In this document: piece after piece, positions 1 through 11,589 of the stretch
Numbering within the stretch: the first letter of the stretch is position 1
Layout of the letters: every line of letters starts with the position of its first letter
Origin: Lycorma delicatula
Lineage: Eukaryota > Arthropoda > Insecta > Hemiptera > Fulgoridae
Assembly (NCBI RefSeq): GCF_047948215.1
Contig: NC_134460.1
Span: 127,642,324 to 127,706,323, forward strand
DNA: 64,000 nt
Direction: 5' to 3'
Translations under genes and position numbers: made by a program
Notes under the pieces: generated by a model
Databases searched by the model: none
The model's input: only the letters and a program-made list of their open reading frames with translations
Told to the model about the DNA's origin: nothing

Positions 1-164
1 GAATCGTTTTTGAGTTATGTGAGATACATGCGTACGTACAGATGGCACGCCGAAACTAGTCAAAATAAATTAAGGGATGGTCAAAATGGATATTTCTGTT
101 AAAATCTGGAAACATAAATTTTTCGCGATCACAATACTTCCTTTAATTCGCACAAGGAATTAAA
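1..164 (+). repeat. MITE-like repeat family 1, 3' end (cut by window edge)
   Basis: This is the right-hand end of a dispersed repeat. The same text recurs at 33600-33757 and 47690-47814, and in reverse complement at 60784-60960. Shared blocks include GAGATACATACGTACGTACAG, the GGGATGGTCAAAATGGATAT block and a terminal CTTCCTTTA..TTCG..CAAGGAA hairpin. This copy ends around 164 with a degenerate CACAAGGAATTAAAAA. It has no coding capacity. The left part lies outside the window. Confidence 0.75.
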
Positions 165-171
165 AATGTAG

Positions 172-731
172 AAGTGTTTTTACAACTCTATATATGCAGT
201 AGAAATAATCATAGAAATTTGAAATAAAGAGAGATAGAGCAAAAGAACAAGAAACAACATATATTTATATTTTTAGGGTGAGGGTTGAATTTTTGAAAAA
301 CCTTTTTTTGAATTATTTATATATGCATTGTAGGTAACAAATTTGCTTTAATAAAGTTTTCTCTAGAATATCTCTGAGGAGAATCGAAATTGTTTTTTCA
401 TGATATCCCCCACCACCGTAACGAATTTTGAAAAAAGATAATATGGTCAATTTAATAGAAATATTTTAGCCAAATTTGAAGAAATCCTATTTAGTCAACC
501 CTGAGATATATGGCCAATAGCTGTGCGACGTTCATATTCATATGCACATGCATATATAAAAACACACACATATATATATATATATGTGTGTGTGTGTTTT
601 ATTTGTCTAGATGAACTAGTTGGTCTCTAAAACCTAAATATTTGCATAAAACCAGATACCCTATTTTTGGCATGATCATCATAACTTCCCCTTTAATATT
701 TATTTATTTAAATTCGTCGAGAAAGTAATAA
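172..731 (+). repeat. MITE-like repeat family 2, copy 1
   Basis: The stretch aligns by eye over its whole length with 43873-44380. Shared blocks are AGAGCAAAAGAA, GTAGG(T/A)AACAAATTTGCTTT, GATATCCCCC, CCAAATTTGAAGAAA, TTTGTCTAGATGAAC and a GAAAGTAATAA end. It contains a small CA/TA/TG microsatellite at about 563-598. No ORF is present. It follows family 1 with only about 8 bp between them. Confidence 0.7.
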
Positions 732-3480
732 ATTTACAAATGCAACCAAGTAATAAAAAATCAGAATAAAAAAAATTCAATCCTATGAAGATAAAACTAT
801 GATCCCGAATTTTTTTTACAAATGAATGTGTTCTTAATTAACTTGAAAACCATTAAAATAGTTTTGATGACCGTGTGTTTAATAATTTATTAATCTGGAG
901 AAAAATATTTATGCTAACGGTATTAGAATAGTCGTATATTTTCAGCGTTTTACTTCATTAATATGAAAACTCTAGTATTTTTCTGATCATAAATCTCCTC
1001 CTTTAGCTATTTGGACCACCTCATTTATTCATTCCAAGAAAATTTTAACAATAATAACTTTAAAATACAGACTATTTCAATTTATAGTACGCTAGAGAAG
1101 ACAAATGACATTCTTTAAATTTCCCAAAGACAGTACTGTAGAAATCCGAAAATAAAATTTAAGAATTATATTTTAAAGAAATTGAGAAACCATTCAACAT
1201 AAAAAAGAAAAATCTACTCTGAACGGGAAAGAATAGTAATGCCAGAATACATCAATTAGTTTTTTCCTATAATGATTGATCATGTACCAAGAGCATAGAA
1301 TAACCATTAAGAATTAAGGATTTCCTTGCATCAAGTCAACAGATTTTATAATATTTTACTTCTCATTGACCTACTGTTTAAACTTAAATAAACCGAAAGA
1401 AAAATAAATTAAATAAATAATATCATTAACAGGTAGTAACAGAATAAGATTAAGTTAAACTTAAAACTGTTTTCACTGTCACTTAAGTGGCTTTTATTTT
1501 TGAAAACGTATAATTTTATTTATTATTAAAGCATTCCAATGAGTGTGAATTGCTCATACCACTGCGACCTTATACTGTAGTAGAGTAGACCTTAGTAGTA
1601 GTAGAGTAGAGTTCAGGCCAATAAAATTCAGTTACCCGTTTTATAGTCACTTTTAGTTGTACAAGTGGACTACTATTTAACATGTGATTTCTATATACCT
1701 CTCTTTCTTTTCCCTATTTTTCTCTTTTTCTTACTCAACCTATTCTCTGTCTTTATCTTGCCGAGTTTCATTTCTTTTTATACGTGCGCTTCAGTTGTAT
1801 ATATGTTTGTGTGTATGTATGCTGTGCATGTATAAATAAAAAAGGAGGAAAGCGGTGAGGGATACAATTCTTGTTAAGATGGGTATTTTAAGTTGAGATG
1901 GTAGAAGCAGAAAGTACATGTTGAATCTTTCTCTCAGTTACTCCTTTATCAACTCACTCGCTCACCCCTTTTCTATCTCGCTTCAAACTCTCTCATTCAC
2001 TTATACTCTGTGTCTTTCTCCTCCTCTGTATACTTTTCAACCCTCTTACGTCACGTCGCACACTTAATTTCCTCATATTTCCTTCCATCTAATTTATTTT
2101 TTAATTTGCTCTAACACCTTTATGCGATAAAATAATTACAGAGGAATGTGAACGGGCTTCTTCTTCTTCTTCTTCTTAGTCTTCTGCTACTTATTCTTCC
2201 CCCTTTTTCGTCTTTTTCTACTACTATTGCATCCTTTAATTAAAACCGTACTATACGTTATATACTAAACTGAACTGTGCTTACCTGTTTACTTGAACCT
2301 TTTCTCAACCAATAACTACGTTAAATAATTAAAACGTTGAAAATTTTTAGCATCTTAAAAAAATTTAAAAATCTTTTAATTATATTAAACTCAGTTAATT
2401 TTTCTCCAGTACACCGTGTTTAATTTCAACCGTTAATTAAATAGTAATAATATAAATAATAAGGAATACTATGTATTTATCATGAAACATATGGAAAGTA
2501 TTAGGTATGATGTAGTATAAACGATCTGTCGTTTTCCAGTAAAATAAATTATTTATTAAAAGAAAGGGGAATCAGTTATTGTTTAAAGGTATCTGTCATA
2601 GTCTTTCTTATGGATATAAAGTATTAAACATTAGTCTGCGTTGCTTACCATGGAAGTAAGGATGTAAACTTTACAGTCTATCGGTGACAAAATGAAGATT
2701 ATAGAGTGTATGGCTGAATTTAACTTCGATTTTGATGGGTTTTGATATTCAATAATAACAGTATATTTGTTTCTGTACAGATGAAAGATTTAAAGGGAAA
2801 TAATTTAACGCCATTTTTCGTATTATCCCTCAATGGTACGAAAAATTCTTGAAAATTTTCGTACCATCTATTCCTTAACAATGATGGTTTATTCTTGAAA
2901 ATGTTTATTTTATTTCCAAGAGTGAATTCTTTCTCATATAAGATCATCGTACTTCATTTACTTATGATTTCAATTGAAAAATACAGTTTCTTAATAAATC
3001 AACATCATTAATTATATATATCCAATTATAAAAAAATAATTTTCTTTATTTTAATATCCTCTTTCAATTCTGCGATCCTATGTTGTGGATCGAAATTATC
3101 TCAAATTTATACTTCCATTTATATGTTTCGAAAATTTAAAATTTTACAAAATCTTGAAAGTTATCTTTTAATAAACTATTACCGTGATCTTTCAAAAAAC
3201 TCTGAATTGTATATATTAATAAATTTATTTAATATTTTAGTACATATTATACTTTGACAAAACGTTTATAACAATTTTAAATAAACGAAATCCTTTTCAT
3301 TCCTCAATATAATACTGGTAATAATAATTGGACGTAAGCTGGCAATTTAAAACATAAAAAAAAGAAATAACAACAGATGAAATTTATGATCATATTCTTA
3401 TAGATCTACCTTTAAAATTGTTCATATTTTATAAAGAAGAAAGCTATTTTGCAGTAATCGCCAGCCCAGTTATCACTTAC
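732..3480. other. No gene seen; AT-rich DNA with a pyrimidine-rich block
   Basis: I see no coding region. 1680-2220 is enriched in C+T runs and has a TTC microsatellite at about 2158-2178. 2720-2947 is open on the minus strand (75 codons), but the translation has no motif I recognise and looks like chance. Confidence 0.5.
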
Positions 3481-3484
3481 CAAC

Positions 3485-3685
3485 ATAATTTATAATTTTA
3501 ACGCAAGGTAGCAGCCGTGACTACAGTGTAAGTTGGTAGCAGCATTGTAAGTTGGCAACTAGGGACTGAGTATTGCGTCCTCTACAGTTTTTAATATCCG
3601 GCGGTACGCGTCACAAGCATCGCGTGTGATTTATACCGCACTTTATTCTACAACATCTTATGAGCTACACTAATTTCCCGGTTGA
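3485..3685. other. Short higher-GC patch, unassigned
   Basis: This patch stands out from the AT-rich surroundings. It includes GCGGTACGCGTCACAAGCATC and a near-repeat of GTGTAAGTTGG / TTGTAAGTTGG. It could be a decayed repeat or regulatory DNA. I cannot assign it. Confidence 0.25.
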
Positions 3686-3689
3686 ACAA

Positions 3690-5363
3690 AAAAGAAAACA
3701 AGTATTCACTGTTTAATAACAGTAATAATATTAGAAAAATTTTTGATGTGAATAAAAAAAAGTGCTTAAACTGTACAATTTAACTGATAAATTAATTGAT
3801 TAAACAAATTACTAACAATTAAATAAATATACCAAAAAAAAAGAGTAGGCTTTAAAACTTTTCACGTAAAGAATAATATACATTAAATAATACAAAAAAA
3901 TGGAATTAAATCAACATTTCAAGAAGCTAATAATGTATGATTTAAATCTATACATAGATTAGTTTTACTAGTTAATTTTTTTTGTTTATTTTTCTAGAAC
4001 TTTTTTGAAAATTATAATAGAAACTATTAATTCTGTTAATTTTTACTGTTACTAGTCAGTAAAAACCGAATGAATTACCTAGATGGTGCAACTATACTGC
4101 ATCAACTAACAATCTGTGCCTTATCCTTTTATCCTAAGATAAAACTGTAAGGTATAAGGAAGCTAAAATATCAAGGCTAAAAATCATGAATAATAATCAG
4201 ATCTCTCTATAAACTATCAAAGGTAAAAAAGTATGGTTGGATTCTGTGGACTTTTATTTGTAACAGTTGATACTTAAAGATAAATTAACTTTATGATTGT
4301 TAGTAGGAAGTAACACGTCATCTCAGTCAAACACCGAGACTTCAATTCATTGATATGTACATTTATTTACAGGTAAATATTAACTATCTGTACTCAAAAG
4401 ATAAAATATTATATTGAATAAGGATGCTCTATTTCATTGGAATATCGTAGAATTATTCAAGAAGAGTGATATAATTAAAAATAGTTAAATAAAATCCTAA
4501 TTTTAAGATAAAATTACAATCTTATTTTTGTATTCATGTTTATCACGTGGTTGTACGGCAGAATAATGAACCGTATTGGTAGATATATGCGTTTTAGATG
4601 TGTGATCGCATCATAAAAAATTCTTACATTGTCGAGGACAATTCATGTAACTGTAAAATCCTCATGATCCTAGCGTGAATATAAGTATAAAAATAAGGAA
4701 CATTGTTAAGGCATTAAAGCAGTTAGATTTTGTGATATTAAGGAAACTTCAATATTAAGATCAGAGCAGAAAATAGCAGTCAGAAGTAAATATTGGGAAA
4801 GAGGAAATAAGAACTTAACTTTGAATTTCATTGATCTTCTGTAACAGTGGAAAAATTGTATAATATTCAGAAATTTAGTCAATATTCGGAAAGATAGGTA
4901 CTAAAAGAATATGAAATGTTAAGAAATCTGGGAGTACTTGTTGATCTTTAACAAAATATAAATTTAGAGTAAAGAAAATTATTTTATTTATATCTTGATT
5001 TTCTCCGTTATTATCAAAAGTTATTTCATTATTCTTTGTGTAGAGATGTTTTCATTCCTGAGGTACGAAACACATTACAGTTTGTACGTTTGAACTGTTT
5101 TTTTAGTCTTAAAATACATAACTTTATATACTCTTTGAATACAAACTTTTAAAATTGCTCATTGTTTCTTTTAAAAAACTGAATAATAATACCAAGAGAA
5201 TCGTATGCTTGTGAAGAATATGCTGCAGGAAACAGGAATAAAGCAGTAAAAAATAAAACAGATAAACAGATATTACATTTTTTATACCTTTATTATTGAT
5301 AAAATTAGTTATATACTTTATTAGACTTATAGGCCTATTCATTATTTTTTAATTGTTCAATTA

Positions 5364-5410
<47 letters not shown>

Positions 5411-5510
5411 TTTAATGAATTAGTCTATTCATTATTATTTGATATTTAACTGAAGAAATACAGAGCAAAATATTGAACGCTTGGAGCCACGTAACTGGAA
5501 GAAGTTACAA
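3690..5510. other. No gene seen; AT-rich DNA with an (ATT)n microsatellite
   Basis: This is AT-rich sequence without recognisable coding. A perfect or near-perfect (ATT)n tract runs from about 5363 to 5409. The 72-codon minus-strand ORF at 5124-5342 is hydrophobic low-complexity sequence with no family features. Confidence 0.5.
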
Positions 5511-5525
5511 TAAAGCACGTAAACT
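5511..5525. repeat. Outer TSD, left copy
   Basis: TAAAGCACGTAAACT here is matched by TAAAGTACGTAAACT at 6116-6130 (14 of 15). The pair brackets the older, minus-strand SINE. Confidence 0.8.
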
Positions 5526-5621
5526 TTCTTTTTCCTATTTAGCCTCCGGGAATTACCGTTCAGGTATTATCTTCAAAGGATGAATGAGGAGTGTAAGTGA
5601 GGTGTAGTCTTGTTCAGTCTC

Positions 5622-5634
5622 AGGTCGACCATTT
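5622..5634. repeat. Inner TSD, left copy
   Basis: AGGTCGACCATTT is repeated exactly at 5926-5938. It belongs to the body of the older SINE and was duplicated when the younger SINE inserted. Confidence 0.9.
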
Positions 5635-5925
5635 TCAACTCACCGGGTTGGACTAGTGGTTAACGCGTCTTCCCAAATCAGCTGATTTGGAATTCGAGAG
5701 TTCCAGCGTTCAAGTCCTAGTAAAGGCAGTTACTTTTATACGGATTTGTGGTAATACTATATTGTGGATACCGGTGTTCTTTGGTGGTTGGGTTTCAATC
5801 AACCACACATCTCAGGAATGGTCAAACTGAGACTGAACAAGACTACACTTATACATATCATACTCATTCATCCTCTGAAGTAATATCTGAATAGTAATTC
5901 CCGGAGGCTAAACATAAAAAACAAA
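5635..5925 (+). mobile_element. tRNA-derived SINE (type A), nested copy
   Basis: This near-complete SINE is about 291 bp. The head has the A-box-like TGGACTAGTGGTTAACGCG and the B-box-like GTTCAAGTCCTAGTAAAGG. The body has GGATACCGGTGTTCTTTGG and GGTTGGGTTTCAATCAACC. The tail has GAGACTGAACAAGACTACAC and GGAGGCTAAACATAAAAAAC. Exact 13-bp TSDs lie at 5622-5634 and 5926-5938. It inserted into an older copy of the same family in the opposite orientation. It has no coding capacity. Confidence 0.92.
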
Positions 5926-6115
5926 AGGTCGACCATTTCTGAGGTGTGTGGTTAATTGAAACCCAACTACCAAAGAACACCGGTATCCACGATCTAATCC
6001 AAATCAAATCCGTATATAAGTTGCTGCCTTTACTAGGATTTGAACGTTGGAACTCTCGACTTCCAAATCTGTTGATTTGGGAGGACGTGTTCACCACTAG
6101 ACCATGCCGATGGGT

Positions 6116-6130
6116 TAAAGTACGTAAACT
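6116..6130. repeat. Outer TSD, right copy
   Basis: TAAAGTACGTAAACT is the partner of 5511-5525, with one mismatch. Confidence 0.8.
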
Positions 6131-6652
6131 ATGAAGATATTTCTTTCTTCAGTATTTATATGCTTTCTCTAACCACTAGGAAAAGATAATTAAGAGAGAA
6201 ATTTGTATAACCTTATTATTAAAAAAAGAAAAAAATAGTTAATTATTGAAAACAAAAGACTTTGATTTCAAATAGAACGCTAGCATTCCTTCACAGAAGT
6301 CGACAAAAATAAATATTAATCAGAAATGTATGTCTAGTTTTGAATAATATTTTGGGAATACGTACATTATGTGAACATAAAATTATGGTTTTAAAAATTA
6401 TTTTTCTGCTCTACCATCAGATTAAAAAAATAAAAACAAGTTCTTACATATTGTATTGTAGAATAAATTTTACTTCAATGCAATTTTTATATAAATACTT
6501 CCATTTTCTTGAATTAAGGAAATTAATAAAAACTTTCTGTAGATTAATTAATTATTTATGCTATTTCAAGAAGCAAATACATACAACATTAAAACTTAAT
6601 TTTAATTTATTTTTCATAAAACAAAAATTAAAGGAAGCCAAGTAATAATAAC
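6131..6652. other. No gene seen; AT-rich spacer
   Basis: A 101-codon plus-strand ORF (6340-6645) is present. It is Lys/Ile/Phe/Leu-rich as expected from AT-rich DNA, has no recognisable domain, and runs up to the mariner edge. I treat it as chance. Confidence 0.5.
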
Positions 6653-7931
6653 TGGGTGTTTAAAAAAGAATATCGACATTTTAATTTGTAATATCTCTTG
6701 GATGAGGTGCACCAATGTTGATTTAAGGCTAAAATCAAATAACAAAAAAGACGATGGCCGTAGTTTGATTCCTTATCTTTCCACTTGACAGCGTCGCTAG
6801 GAAAGACCACAATTTCTGAACAGAAAGTCTTCTGTTTGCTAAAACAGAAATTCAGCGGTTTGCTAAATGTGAAATTTTAGTTACAGTTCTAGGTGCGTTC
6901 CGTAGAAACTTTAATCGTGATTCTTTGAGTGATAATATCATTCGTCGATGGCATAATCGGTTTGAAAAAAACGAATGGATGTCTGTGTTAAGGACGACAT
7001 GCCTGAAAATGCCTGGGAATCTTTCTTGAGTAGTTCTAAAAAATCTAAGAGCACCAACTGCAATTTAGTGATGCCGGTAATAAAAATGTGGAATGTTTTA
7101 AGGAAATGCTTACACACAGGTCTATATCATTTACAACTGTTACAGGCTTTGAAGTCTATTGACTACGCTGTGTATGCCAACTTTGCAACTGAAATACTGC
7201 TGCATGAAGATGAATTTCTTAATCATATTGTATTTAATAATGAATCTATATTTCATATTAGTTGAAAAGTTAGGACGAATATATCCGTATCTGGAGATCA
7301 GAAAATCTCCAGATACAAATTTTATGAACTCATAAAATTTGAAAGCGGCTGCACAAAATTAAATGATTTCTGTGCGACATCCCGGCGGAAAATTAATGGG
7401 CTGTTCTTTTTCACTGTGGTAAGTGTAATGGAAGTTACTTATTTGAACATGATTCGTATATGGATCTATTCTCAACTACAAGGTGGACCAGATAATCTTT
7501 TTGGAAAAAACAATACGTTTCCTAAATGGCATAACTCTATTTGAGTTTGCTTAAATTACGTATTCCCGACTGCTGTATCGTTCATCGTGCACCCGATGCC
7601 AGAACTTGTTTGTGATGACCTGTAAGGTCACCGATCCGATCGCATCTGATTTTACGTTAGGGATTTTATAAACGATATGTGTCTCCACTACCTACTGGAT
7701 TGAAGTAGCTTTTGCTCCTTTTATTTCTCCTTACATGCTGGTTAAAGTATGGAGCGACATCTCCTATCGGTTGAACGTCCGCATTGTGACGAAAGGTGCA
7801 CACATTGAGCACTTGTAAGGAAGAACTTTAAGAATTACTCTTTCGTTTTATTTACTATTAGTTACTGTAAGAAAAAGTTAAGAAATTTTAAATATCTCAA
7901 AAACTCCGATATTCGTTTTTTGTAGACCCTT
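6653..7931 (+). mobile_element. Degenerate mariner-like DNA transposon
   Basis: This is a cut-and-paste transposon relic of about 1.28 kb, the usual length of a full mariner. The ends form a degenerate terminal inverted repeat: GGGTGTTTAAAAAAGAATAT on the left against GGGTCTACAAAAAACGAATA read inward from 7931. Between them lies a decayed transposase (next entry). It is inactive, with many stops and frameshifts and a damaged catalytic motif. Confidence 0.8.
6840..7820 (+). pseudogene. Mariner-like transposase pseudogene
   Basis: The transposase would bind the element ends and cut and join DNA. Pieces occur in different frames. Near 6850-6975 a helix-turn-helix segment reads IQRFAKCEILVTVLGAFRR..IIRRWHNRFEK, as in insect mariner proteins with an N-terminal HTH. 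6975-7265 is open for 96 codons and includes HLQLLQALKSIDYAVYANFA and, at its end, HIVFNNESIFHIS. Family members have an Asp in FSDE at that place; here it reads FNNE, so the first catalytic Asp appears lost. Near 7735-7817 the C-terminus reads MLVKVWSDISYRLNVRIVTK then GAHIEHL and stop. The middle third, where the second and third catalytic acids should be, is scrambled. A dead copy is certain; the exact subfamily is not. Confidence 0.82.
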
Positions 7932-10900
7932 ATATTAGTAATAGTTGTTTTAATTTAAAAAGCCTAGTTTTTAAACAAACAATGCTGTTCACCTATTTTT
8001 AAATTATAAAACTGAGGATTTCTTAAGTGTCATAGATATTATTTATTTACAAAGATTACATTTTTTATTGTAAAATTTAAATCTGCATCATAAACAGGGT
8101 TGTATATCGATGATTAAAACTGAATAAGTCATACATGTTGTTTTTTAGATAAAAATTTAATCTGAAGAATTTATGGGTCAAAGAATTTGCAGCTAGTTAT
8201 ATTATTTTATGTACATTTTACCTATCTTTTTATTTTTCAATTTGCGCTAAAATTTAGTAAAATTCAAAATTGTTATTCAGTTTTCTTTTTATCTTCAAAA
8301 AAAGGCAATTTACAAGTTTCTTTCTGAGTTTTGTGCAAGAATATATCTCGCTCTCAAAATATGTAAGATTTTCTTTGCTCATGCGAGATTGCATAGGTAT
8401 TCTATTTCTTTTGGAATATGTACGTTGAAACAAGAGAAATATATAAAAAAAGTAATACAGTCACAAATTTAGATAATGTGGATGCAGTACTAAATAAATA
8501 TAAGTATTAATTGCAAATTAAGATAATAAACAAATGGACTGAGACAAATTTACAAATTAAAAATTAAACTACGAAGGAAAATGTAAAAATATATATTAAA
8601 TTTCGGAGTGGTATTTCAATTTATATTATAAAAAGGATAAAAATAATAAAGCAGTCTTTTAAATTTGAAATAGAAAATCGTTTTCTGCACTATAGTGAAT
8701 GAAAACCTATTTTCAATATCTATTTGAGGCTTAGTTCAAATGTTTCAGTAGTAAGTTGGTTGGTGTTACGATTGAGTTTTTCCATCTCTCTTACAATCTG
8801 CCTCAGGTCAGCAAAGAAAATAGTGATCTGCATTCTGAATGCTTCTTCAATCGGTTAGGTTGATCTCGTTGAAAATTGCGGGTAGAGTCTGCTACTACTA
8901 AACCATACCGAAGCCGTAGTAAATTTAAACCAACTCATTTATTCAATAGTTTTCATTTTTTTATTTATTTTTTATTAATAGAAATTATTATTACTATCTA
9001 CCATTTGACATTATAGACTGCAAATAAGCGATAAAAAATATGAAATTCATGAAAATAGATGCACCAGCAATGAACAGAAGTATCAACTTAACGTCTTTAA
9101 ACATAATCGTACTGTTACTAGAAAAAATACTAGTAACTAGAAAAAGTTAACCGAAAGTGTCAAAATGAATATGTAATTCTTTGAAATTATTTTTCCATGA
9201 TAAAGTTGATTAAAAAAAAAACTCTTTTAAGGTAACGTAGCATTTGATAGCTAAAATTTATAAATTTTATTAGTGCTTTTACGTATTAACTCGGAAATCC
9301 ATAAAAAATATAGAAGTAATAATTTTTAACGCAGTGTATGTTATTTACAAAAATATAATCAGAAAAATATCTCAGTTTTCACGATAAAATAAGCCTTCAT
9401 CTTAATAACAAAGCTACTTCCTTAAAATTATTACTTTAAAAAAGATTGTGAGAAAAAATTATTTTAAAGTTTATTTATAAAAAAAAAGTTATAAGTTTAC
9501 AAAATTAAATTGAAAACTATTCACGTACACGTATGTGAAATTAATCACTTTGAAAAAGTTAATATCTCGTATTATTTAATAATTAAGAATATCTATACAA
9601 AAAACAACGAATAAACAATATTTATTACCAAAATAAGGAATTTAAAATAATGCTTAAAACATTTGAGAAAGGAATTAAAAACATCATCTTCAACTGCTAA
9701 AGAAAAAACTTTTTTTTATTACGTTTGTTCATATATGTATGTCTGGTATAATCATCCCGGAGTAAGTCTAAAATTGAAAACCGGCTAAGTATGGCCATAC
9801 TATTCATCTGTTAAGGAATTTTTCTCTTCAATCTCTAAATAAAATTGCCAACTTTACTTCAAATTAGAAAGAATTGGAAAAATTATTTTGACGATATAAA
9901 TAATTAAAAACTTATGTAACCAAAGACACATAAGAATGTAAAATTCTCTAAGCATCCACTAATTTTCTTGTAAAGAGAATGATAACTCTTTTCTTATTAA
10001 CCATTTTTTTTTTTTAATTCAGTCAATATCACTGCTTCGTTTAATTTTTTGGAATACAGTTTTGAAATTTTAAATTGAAAAAAAAATTGTTTAACAATTA
10101 GAGCTCTATATTTAACTTGTAAATTCATTCATTCAATTCAACTAAATTAAGAGAAAAATGCGATAAAAAATTATATTTTTAAGAAAATATTGGATTTTAA
10201 GTAATCGAAACATGTACCTATAAATACATACCTACTTGGTCATTATATAAAAGTAGAATTTTTACATGCACTGTGGTTACAAAGTTAGATGATAAAAAAA
10301 TTAACCAAAAAGAAAATAATTTCTTCGAGAGGGGAAAATTACACGTAATCAAATAGTATATAATACATTATACTTATACAACGGAGTGCTGTGTGAAGAG
10401 TTAGTGGGAGAACTCTGGGGTTACAACATAGGCAATATTCCTTTTTATTTATCCTCACCGATGTGAATGATAGAAGAAAAGAAAATATTCGAAGAATATA
10501 TTATATTAAGAAGAAGAAAATATTATCATTCTATATATATTTTTGATTATTATGCGTGAATTTCTTGTCACGTAACCACATAGAATGTACGCTGTGATAT
10601 TTGACCTCTCTCCTCATCACTGAGCACAAGCAATCCTCAAATCTTCAAACAATTTTTCAGTGTACAACACAGTATCTCAATTTCCTTCTTTCTAAACAAG
10701 CATTAAAAAAATAACACTAATTTGTACTAATTTAAAAAAGTGATAGAGTGGTACAGTGATAGAGTGGTACCATGAAGGTTTTATATTTATATGTTTATAA
10801 TAACAAAAAATAAGTTTTAAAAGTTGAAAATTACCATACAAAACTATATCAATATATTAGTATAATAATTACTCACAAAAAGCCGAAGGAAGTAGTATTG

Positions 10901-11209
10901 TGCGTATATACTGGTTAGGGTGTCTTACCTGCAATAAAAATATATTTATGAATTTTCTACACATAAAATAAACTATATATATATATATAGAAATACTAAA
11001 TTACAGGAAAAATGCAATAGTAGATTCAGAAATATAATAATAATAATACTTTCCTAAAGTAGATAATCTCCACGTCCGGAATAAACCATCAACGTTCCAC
11101 GTTCAGGGCGGTAACAGCTGTACATAAGTACAATACATATAGTTGGCTAACAGGGTCCCAAATGTTTTCCTCAGAAATGGTAACTTGCTTTTGATCTAAT
11201 TTCTATTTA
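7932..11209. other. No gene seen; AT-rich DNA with minor repeats
   Basis: This is mostly featureless AT-rich sequence. An exact 16-bp tandem duplication (AGTGATAGAGTGGTAC) lies at 10739-10754 and 10755-10770. 8740-8930 is less AT-biased; its minus strand reads ADLRQIVREMEKLNRNTNQ for a short stretch, which may be an old coding relic I cannot name. 11050-11200 has a rise in GC that may already belong to the LINE that follows. Confidence 0.45.
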
Positions 11210-11493
11210 CAGGTCAGTCGATATAAGGATTGGACTTTTCGGTCACCTGAAGATCATCCACAATTGAAAACGATTTTGGAAATGGTCTTACACCACCTAT
11301 AGAGAAGGCGATGGTCGGCTAAAGTCGATGTGAGCCGGTGTAACAGAGACCCTTCCGTTATATACATGCCTCTGTGATGGCAAACATGTAGTAAGGTGCC
11401 CATCTGTGTCTATGCATGGGAGCCCTGAAGGCTTTGATGAGTAGGGGACTGGAGTCAGAGCAGAGACTGCGCATCTGCCCTCTGCGCAGTCTT

Positions 11494-11556
11494 GAGCGGC
11501 TTTATATGCCGGCTGAGCGGCTTTATATGCCGGCTGAGCGGCTTTATATGCCGGCT
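11494..11556 (+). repeat. Three tandem copies of a 21-bp unit
   Basis: The unit starts GAGCGGCTTTATATGCC and is repeated exactly at 11494, 11515 and 11536. It lies in the presumed 5' untranslated leader of the Jockey-type LINE. Just upstream is a 7-bp inverted repeat, CTGCGCA / TGCGCAG, at 11468-11489. Iterated units occur in the promoters of some LINEs; a promoter role here is inference. Confidence 0.85.
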
Positions 11557-11589
11557 CCACAGGAGTTTCGGGCTGGACTTTCAAGGCTG

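Larger units (their letters stand above)
5526..6115 (-). mobile_element. tRNA-derived SINE (type A), split by a younger SINE
   Basis: This is a non-coding retroposon made by RNA polymerase III and moved by LINE machinery. Read on the minus strand, the tRNA-like head lies at about 5995-6115: an A-box-like TAGTGG..AACACGTCC and a B-box-like GTTCAAATCCTAGTAAAGG. It is followed by the body (GGATACCGGTGTTC, GGTTGGGTTTCAATT) and a tail at 5526-5634 with GGAGGCTAAATAGGAAAAAG. The second SINE (5635-5925) interrupts it inside the GGTCGACCATT block. Joining 5526-5634 to 5939-6115 gives an otherwise continuous element. The outer 15-bp TSD shows the insertion was complete. Confidence 0.88.

Noticed and set aside
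5363..5409. CRISPR-like or satellite array
   Set aside because: It is a simple (ATT)n microsatellite with no spacers. 63119-63173 is the same kind.
6340..6645. 101-codon plus-strand ORF
   Set aside because: It is low-complexity Lys/Ile/Leu/Phe composition typical of AT-rich DNA, with no motif, and ends at the mariner boundary.
11297..11584. Protein repeat AYKAAQP on the minus strand
   Set aside because: It is a translation of the 21-bp tandem repeat on the antisense strand of a LINE leader.
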